Assembly (NCBI GenBank): GCA_023409265.1
Contig: JAEYHZ010000048.1
Location: 1 to 63,927, forward strand
Length of the DNA stretch: 63,927 bases
Reading direction: 5' to 3'
DNA from: Bacillota bacterium
GTDB taxonomy: Bacteria; Bacillota; Clostridia; Acetivibrionales; DSM-1351
In this document: positions 60,341 through 63,927 of the stretch, piece by piece
Layout of the letters: the number at the start of each line of letters is the position of its first letter
Position numbering within the stretch: the first letter of the stretch is position 1
Program-made: the position numbers and the translations under genes
Notes under the pieces: generated by a model
Databases searched by the model: none
What the model was told of the DNA's origin: nothing
The model's input: only the letters and a program-made list of their open reading frames with translations

Positions 60341-60689
60341 TCATTTAAACTTCAAAACTGATGATATGAACAAACAAATATTGTACACCGGGCAGATCAA
60401 ACTTAAAAACTATAGCAGCAAAACAAACGAATTTCATATTAAATTGGTACTAAATGAACATTTTTATGATCTTGTGGATGCTTCAGAAGGTAAGAGTATT
60501 ACCATCAGTGATGAATTTAATAAGCCTGTTAAATTCACCCTTGAACCAAAAGCTGAAGTAATACTGACTCCGGAATTTTCGGTAAGACAGAACGATAAGT
60601 TTCTAAACGGAGGCGGAAGCATAAATATGTTTGATATCATTCTCTATAATGACAAAGAAGAGGAAAAGTTTTTATACAAACAGTACTGA
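60294..60689 (+). CDS. Hypothetical protein, probable soluble domain downstream of the anchor
   Basis: The 131 residues are a strand-rich domain of Ig-like appearance (KQILYTGQIKLKNYSSKTNE, HIKLVLNEHFYDLV, KPVKFTLEPKAEVILTPEFS). The ATG at 60294 has no clear ribosome site. The sequence before it in this frame is not open. The natural N-terminus is probably the membrane anchor encoded in the neighbouring frame at 60176. No family is recognised. Confidence 0.55.
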   Translation: MFMKSLAGSFYLRKDSHLNFKTDDMNKQILYTGQIKLKNYSSKTNEFHIKLVLNEHFYDLVDASEGKSITISDEFNKPVKFTLEPKAEVILTPEFSVRQNDKFLNGGGSINMFDIILYNDKEEEKFLYKQY

Positions 60690-60776
60690 CAAATCTGTCC
60701 GGTTTGACTTGCCTGCATACCTTAAGTTATACTATTGAATGATAAAAACGTTATGAGTATTTTGGAGGCAAAATAA

Positions 60777-62333
60777 ATGAGTATATTGACAGTAGAAAAT
60801 GTTAGCCATGGCTTTGGGGCGAGGAAAATACTTGAAGATGCTTCCTTCAGACTTCTGAAGGGAGAACACGTGGGTCTGGTTGGTGCAAATGGGGAAGGTA
60901 AATCAACCTTTTTAAATATAATAACAGGAAAACTGATGCCTGATGAAGGAAAGGTTGAATGGTGCAACAGAATAACTACAGGATACCTTGATCAGCATAC
61001 GGTGCTTACACCTGGAAAAACCATACGTGAAGCCTTGAGAGAAGCTTTTCAGTATATGTTTGATCTTGAGAAGGAAATGCTTGAGATATATGAAAAAATG
61101 GGTGATGCCTCTGAAAATGAAATCAACTCCATGATGGAGGATGTAGGAGACATACAAAATGTCCTTGAACACAACGGCTTTTATATATTGGACTCAAAAA
61201 TAGAGGAAGTTGCCAATGGTTTAGGTCTGGGCGACATAGGCCTTGAAACAGATGTGGGAAACCTCAGCGGAGGACAGAGAGCCAAGGTGCTTCTGACCAA
61301 ACTTCTGCTTCAAAGTCCAATGATTTTGATACTTGATGAGCCTACCAACTTCCTTGATGAGAATCATATAACCTGGCTGAAAAATTATCTTAAGGAATAT
61401 GAAAATGCATTTATACTGGTATCCCATGACATTCTGTTCCTTAATGATGTTGTTAATGTTATATACCATGTGGAAAATGCTGTACTCACCAGATACTCAG
61501 GTAATTACGACGAGTTCCAGAGAATGTACCAGCTTGCAAAGCAGCAAACAATGCAGGCCTACGAAAAGCAGCAGAAGGAAATTGAAAAGCTTGAGGATTT
61601 CATAGCCAGGAATAAAGCTCGGGTTGCCACAACAAACATGGCCAAGAGCAGACAGAAAAAGCTTGATAAAATGGAGATCATAGAGAAGGTGAAGGAAAAG
61701 GTAAAACCAATCTTCAAGTTCCGGGAAGCCAGAGCACCGGGACGCTTTGTATTTCAGACCCACAACCTTATCATAGGCTATGAGTCGGCTCTCACCGGTA
61801 CTTTGAATATAGCACTGGAGCGTGGGCAAAAGGTTGCCATTAAAGGTGTTAACGGTCTGGGTAAATCCACTTTGCTGAAAACACTGCTTGGCATACAGAA
61901 ACCTTTTGCAGGAGAAGTAAAGCTTGATGATTATTTATATCCGGGTTACTTTGAACAGGAATCCGAGCGTTACAATACCAATACGGCTCTTGAAGAGGTT
62001 TGGAATGATTATCCCGGCATGTCCAATGCAGAGGTTCGCGGAGCGCTGGCTAAATGTGGCTTAACAACAGAACACATTACCAGCCAGATGATGGTGCTCA
62101 GCGGTGGTGAAAATGCAAAAGTCCGTCTATGCAAGCTTATGCTGAAGGACGTTAACTGGCTGATACTGGATGAGCCCACAAACCACCTTGATGTGGATGC
62201 TAAAGAGGAACTTAAGCGCGCTTTGAAGGAATTCAAGGGAACAGTTCTCCTGGTTTGCCATGAACCTGAATTCTATGAAGATTGGGTGACTGAAGTATGG
62301 AATGTAGAGAAATGGACAACAAAAATAGTTTAA
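60777..62333 (+). CDS. ABC-F family ATPase
   Basis: The 518 residues hold two soluble ABC domains: Walker A GANGEGKST and GVNGLGKST, signatures LSGGQRAKVLLTKLL and LSGGENAKVRLCKL, Walker B MILILDEPTNFLD and WLILDEPTNHLD. The linker is long and charged, with KQQKEIEKLEDFIARNKARV and ATTNMAKSRQKKLDKM. There are no membrane spans. ABC-F proteins act on ribosomes as translation factors or resistance factors (YdiF/Uup type). GGAGGC precedes the ATG. A small minus-strand gene overlaps its end by four bases. Confidence 0.92.
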   Translation: MSILTVENVSHGFGARKILEDASFRLLKGEHVGLVGANGEGKSTFLNIITGKLMPDEGKVEWCNRITTGYLDQHTVLTPGKTIREALREAFQYMFDLEKEMLEIYEKMGDASENEINSMMEDVGDIQNVLEHNGFYILDSKIEEVANGLGLGDIGLETDVGNLSGGQRAKVLLTKLLLQSPMILILDEPTNFLDENHITWLKNYLKEYENAFILVSHDILFLNDVVNVIYHVENAVLTRYSGNYDEFQRMYQLAKQQTMQAYEKQQKEIEKLEDFIARNKARVATTNMAKSRQKKLDKMEIIEKVKEKVKPIFKFREARAPGRFVFQTHNLIIGYESALTGTLNIALERGQKVAIKGVNGLGKSTLLKTLLGIQKPFAGEVKLDDYLYPGYFEQESERYNTNTALEEVWNDYPGMSNAEVRGALAKCGLTTEHITSQMMVLSGGENAKVRLCKLMLKDVNWLILDEPTNHLDVDAKEELKRALKEFKGTVLLVCHEPEFYEDWVTEVWNVEKWTTKIV

Positions 62334-62488
62334 TTGGAACCAGCCTTATGGATAAGTTTGAGTGTAAATTTAGTAATTTCAGAAATAATAAAACTTTTTG
62401 AACCTATAAATACTGCTAATTTATTCAAGAATGCTCCAAAAGCAAATACTATCATTAAACCAACAATTATGCTAATAGTGGAAGACAT
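62330..62488 (-). CDS. Small hydrophobic protein (52 aa)
   Basis: From the ATG at 62488 the frame encodes MSSTISIIVGLMIVFAFGA, then FLNKLAVFIGSKSFIISEI and a Lys/His-containing tail ending AGSN, stop at 62330. One or two membrane segments are likely. AGAGG eight bases before the ATG is a good ribosome site. The gene overlaps the ABC-F stop by four bases on the opposite strand. The size and context do not identify it; a small membrane regulator or toxin-like peptide is possible. Confidence 0.55.
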   Translation of the reverse strand: MSSTISIIVGLMIVFAFGAFLNKLAVFIGSKSFIISEITKFTLKLIHKAGSN

Positions 62489-62610
62489 GGTAAATACCTC
62501 TATTAATAATTTGATAACTTAATTATAGTAATAAATTGTAAAAAATACAAGGTTTATTAATATTCTCTTAAGTGTAATTGATCGGAATTGTACCATAATC
62601 CAAGAACCAT

Positions 62611-62650
62611 ATAAAATGGGCTTTGTTTCAGTTATGCAAGCCCATTTAAT
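62611..62650 (-). terminator. Terminator of the Met/His-rich gene
   Basis: On the minus strand AAATGGGCTTG (62647-62637) pairs with CAAAGCCCATTTT (62625-62613), with one bulge, followed by AT. It lies just beyond the stop at 62669. Confidence 0.65.
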
Positions 62651-62668
62651 ACTGTTATGGATATGAAT

Positions 62669-62887
62669 TTAATATTGATGATGAAGGAAATTGCGGTGAG
62701 CATGTTGATCAAACACTTGATAACCATGCATATCGTACATACCATCCATGTCATGTAAGCAGTCCATACTGTGCATACTGTGCATACCGTGCATTCCTTC
62801 CATACCGTCAATACTTTCATAAGCCTTGGGAATTAAATCATCTTTTCCGGGACTGCATAAAACTTCTTTAGGATAAAAACCCAGCAT
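62669..62887 (-). CDS. Met/His-rich small protein, possible copper or metal binder
   Basis: The 72 residues start with MLGFYPKEVLCSPGKDDLI and continue with a Met/His repeat (DGMEGMHGMHSMHSMDC, LHDMDGMYDMHGYQ) and an His-rich tail (DQHAHRNFLHHQY). Nine Met and nine His lie within about 40 residues, as in copper- or nickel-buffering proteins. It has no signal peptide. GGAGG seven bases before the ATG marks a real translated gene. The short codon repeats (GTATGCACG-like) suggest growth by tandem duplication. Alternative: a spore-associated small protein. Confidence 0.65.
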   Translation of the reverse strand: MLGFYPKEVLCSPGKDDLIPKAYESIDGMEGMHGMHSMHSMDCLHDMDGMYDMHGYQVFDQHAHRNFLHHQY

Positions 62888-63038
62888 TTTAAGGACCTCC
62901 TTTGATACAGCATATATATTACTATATTATGTGGAGTAGAACATATGGTTACCTTTGTTGCTTTTATGTAAACTGAAGCTATGTTAGAAGCAATTACTTC
63001 AAAACTGGTAAACGATATTTTTATTTCTGTCACAAATC

Positions 63039-63081
63039 AAAAAAAGGGCATATTCATTTGTATATTTGAATGAACATGCTC
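63039..63081 (-). terminator. Terminator of the P-II gene
   Basis: On the minus strand GAGCATGTTCATT (63081-63069) pairs with AATGAATATGCCC (63058-63046) with two mismatches, followed by a T-run (63045-63039). It lies beyond the tandem repeats that follow the stop codon. Confidence 0.75.
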
Positions 63082-63094
63082 TTGTAGCTGCTAC

Positions 63095-63231
63095 CTATTT
63101 ACATCACTGCCCTCTGCACCTGGGCTAAACTATTACACACTGCCCTCCGCACCTGGAGGTAAACTATTGTATCACAGTGTCTGCACCCGGGTTATCCTAT
63201 TGCATCACTGCCCTCTTCGCCGGTTCTTATC
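63095..63231. repeat. Four tandem ~34-bp repeats derived from the 3' end of the P-II gene
   Basis: Units start at 63095, 63130, 63164 and 63197 (35, 34, 33 and 35 bases), each beginning CTATT and containing a version of CACTGCCCTCTGCACC. The rightmost one is coding: read on the minus strand it specifies the conserved RTGEEGSDAIG end of the protein. The other three lie behind the stop and have drifted. The array thus seems to have grown out of the end of the gene. Confidence 0.85.
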
Positions 63232-63533
63232 CTATAACATTCTTCGATTGGGAGGACAAAGATTTTTCCATCACCGATATTACCTGTTCTTGCAGCACCG
63301 ATTATGGCATCAACGGTTGGTTTTACATATTCGTCGTTGACTGAAATCTCAAACCTGACTTTATTGAGAAGATTTACTTCGGTTACAGTACCACGATAGC
63401 TCTCTGTATAACCCATTTGCTGCCCGCAGCCTTTTACGTGGCTTACAGTCATCTTATGGATCTGAGCATTGAACAGGGCCTGCTTGACATCTTCAAAAGC
63501 TTCCGGTCTTACAATTGCCACTACCATTTTCAT
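63192..63533 (-). CDS. P-II family nitrogen regulatory protein
   Basis: The 113 residues start MKMVVAIVRPEAFEDVKQAL. The T-loop region is GQQMGYTESYRGTVTEVNLL and the B/C-loop is GAARTGNIGDGKIFVLPIEE, ending in RIRTGEEGSDAIG. The usual uridylylation Tyr is replaced: the T-loop has TVTEVN where others have EYxV, so control is probably by ADP/ATP and 2-oxoglutarate only. P-II proteins regulate ammonium channels, glutamine synthetase or nitrogenase. GGAGGG precedes the ATG. A promoter lies at 63614-63642. No amt or nif gene is in the window. Confidence 0.9.
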   Translation of the reverse strand: MKMVVAIVRPEAFEDVKQALFNAQIHKMTVSHVKGCGQQMGYTESYRGTVTEVNLLNKVRFEISVNDEYVKPTVDAIIGAARTGNIGDGKIFVLPIEECYRIRTGEEGSDAIG

Positions 63534-63613
63534 AACAAAACCCTCCTAAAATACCGAATGTATTCCTATTAATTATATTATATATAATTTACCACATAAA
63601 CACTATAATTTCT

Positions 63614-63642
63614 TTAATAATACACTTTACAGATCGTGTCAA
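63614..63642 (-). promoter_or_regulatory. Promoter of the P-II gene, partly inside the inverted repeat
   Basis: On the minus strand TTGACA (63642-63637), a 17-base spacer, and TATTAA (63619-63614). The -35 box lies in the conserved 125-bp repeat and the -10 box outside it. In the left copy of the repeat the TTGACA is kept at 115-120, but a -10 at proper distance is not. Confidence 0.55.
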
Positions 63643-63756
63643 TTTACTGTAGGAAAATAATATGCAGACCGCACCGTTGATGTTACCAATTACACCAAAG
63701 CTTTTAGTACCTTGTATTCCCAGGTTATTTTCCCATTTTTAAATACTTCAATATTA
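63632..63756. repeat. Right copy of the 125-bp inverted repeat
   Basis: This is the reverse complement of 1-125 with three differences. It spans the last 21 codons of the gene at 63690 and the following intergenic sequence up to the -35 box of the P-II promoter. Divergence begins sharply at 63631. Confidence 0.9.
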
Positions 63757-63908
63757 CCGAGTTTCTCATCAATCTTCGTTTTTAAGCCTGTTTGTGTTTG
63801 CTTAATTATTTTCTTAGTGACTTCATAATGCTTTTCTTCTTTCTTTTGTGCCCTTATGAATTCTATTACTTTCCCTTGATTAGCCTTAAATGCTCTTAAT
63901 CTTGCCAT
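63690..63908 (-). CDS. Small hypothetical basic protein (complete copy)
   Basis: The 72 residues are Lys-rich and mostly helical (RLRAFKANQGKVIEFIRAQK, KHYEVTKKIIKQTQTGLKTK), with a C-terminal strand pair (NIEVFKNGKITWEYKVL). There is no Cys and no membrane segment. The C-terminal 21 codons are found again at the left window end in inverted orientation. GGAGAAAATG-type sequence (GGCGGAGAAA on the minus strand) precedes the ATG. No family is recognised; a nucleic-acid-binding or element-associated protein is conceivable. Confidence 0.6.
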   Translation of the reverse strand: MARLRAFKANQGKVIEFIRAQKKEEKHYEVTKKIIKQTQTGLKTKIDEKLGNIEVFKNGKITWEYKVLKALV

Positions 63909-63927
63909 TTTCTCCGCCCCATCTATA

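Noticed and set aside
62334..62522. Plus-strand frame of 62 codons after the ABC-F gene
   Set aside because: It is the antisense of the 52-residue hydrophobic gene, which has the better ribosome site and composition.
63095..63231. CRISPR or clustered operator array
   Set aside because: The units are contiguous, lack spacers, and derive from the P-II coding end.
1..63756. Whole window as one large transposon bounded by terminal inverted repeats
   Set aside because: The repeats include ordinary coding sequence, no transposase or integrase is present, and most genes are housekeeping or metabolic clostridial genes.

Overview
The window looks like a chromosomal segment of a low-GC, anaerobic, cellulolytic clostridium of the Ruminiclostridium type (R. 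cellulolyticum / R. papyrosolvens group). The reasons are: AT-rich intergenic DNA with strong GGAGG ribosome binding sites; a secreted GH30 xylanase ending in a type I dockerin (a cellulosome subunit); a cytosolic GH3 glycosidase; a YesM/YesN-type sugar-sensing pair; an SLH protein; and NfeD/flotillin, DUF2339/DUF3999 and ABC-F genes. The species is an inference from gene content. No rRNA, tRNA, CRISPR array, intact transposase or phage gene was seen.

Layout. 1-5.2 kb: small accessory genes (GNAT, HMA-like, RemA-like, metallo-beta-lactamase fold, PadR with its operator, flavodoxin-fold reductase). 5.2-7.7 kb: an SsuABC/ThiXYZ-type ABC importer. 7.9-12.5 kb: an SH3b-NlpC/P60 wall hydrolase, a zinc alcohol dehydrogenase, a SpoIIAA-like protein, and a chemoreceptor gene preceded by a GEMM (c-di-GMP-I class) riboswitch and terminator. 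12.7-14.3 kb (minus): dockerin GH30. 14.6-26.9 kb: a sugar sensing and uptake cluster: binding lipoprotein, YesN regulator, YesM kinase, two more binding proteins, sugar ABC ATPase and permease, a Gfo/Idh/MocA oxidoreductase and a TIM-barrel isomerase. This reads as a three-component sensor (binding protein, kinase, regulator) controlling an importer plus catabolic enzymes. 27-32.3 kb: an endonuclease IV-like gene, a DEDD exonuclease, and an NAD salvage operon (NrtR-like Nudix regulator, nicotinamidase, nicotinate phosphoribosyltransferase) that ends in a decayed macro domain.

32.4-46.9 kb: envelope genes DUF2339 and DUF3999, an OmpR-type two-component system, a VWA lipoprotein, a GntR/YtrA regulator with a palindromic operator, a DUF5808 membrane protein, an alpha/beta hydrolase, an exported or surface-type protein, an SLH protein, an HTH-TPR regulator and an MFS exporter. 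47-53 kb: an ABC exporter, an anchored protein, a short region that looks inserted (CPBP protease and truncated XRE regulator), and a second PadR plus metallo-beta-lactamase pair. 53-63.9 kb: fRMsr-like GAF protein, GH3 enzyme, His-rich NfeD-like protein with flotillin, a two-frame membrane-anchored gene, ABC-F ATPase, three unusual small genes, and a P-II protein.

The most unusual features are: the first 125 bp of the window recur inverted at its far end; several near-perfect promoter palindromes mark autoregulated genes; a macro-domain relic sits in the NAD operon; the 3' end of the P-II gene is tandemly repeated four times; there is a 158-bp element with inverted ends; and the C-terminal part of the P-II neighbourhood carries a Met/His-rich 72-residue protein. 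No single wholly new system is proven. The NAD/macro locus and the three-component sugar sensor are the best candidates for follow-up.
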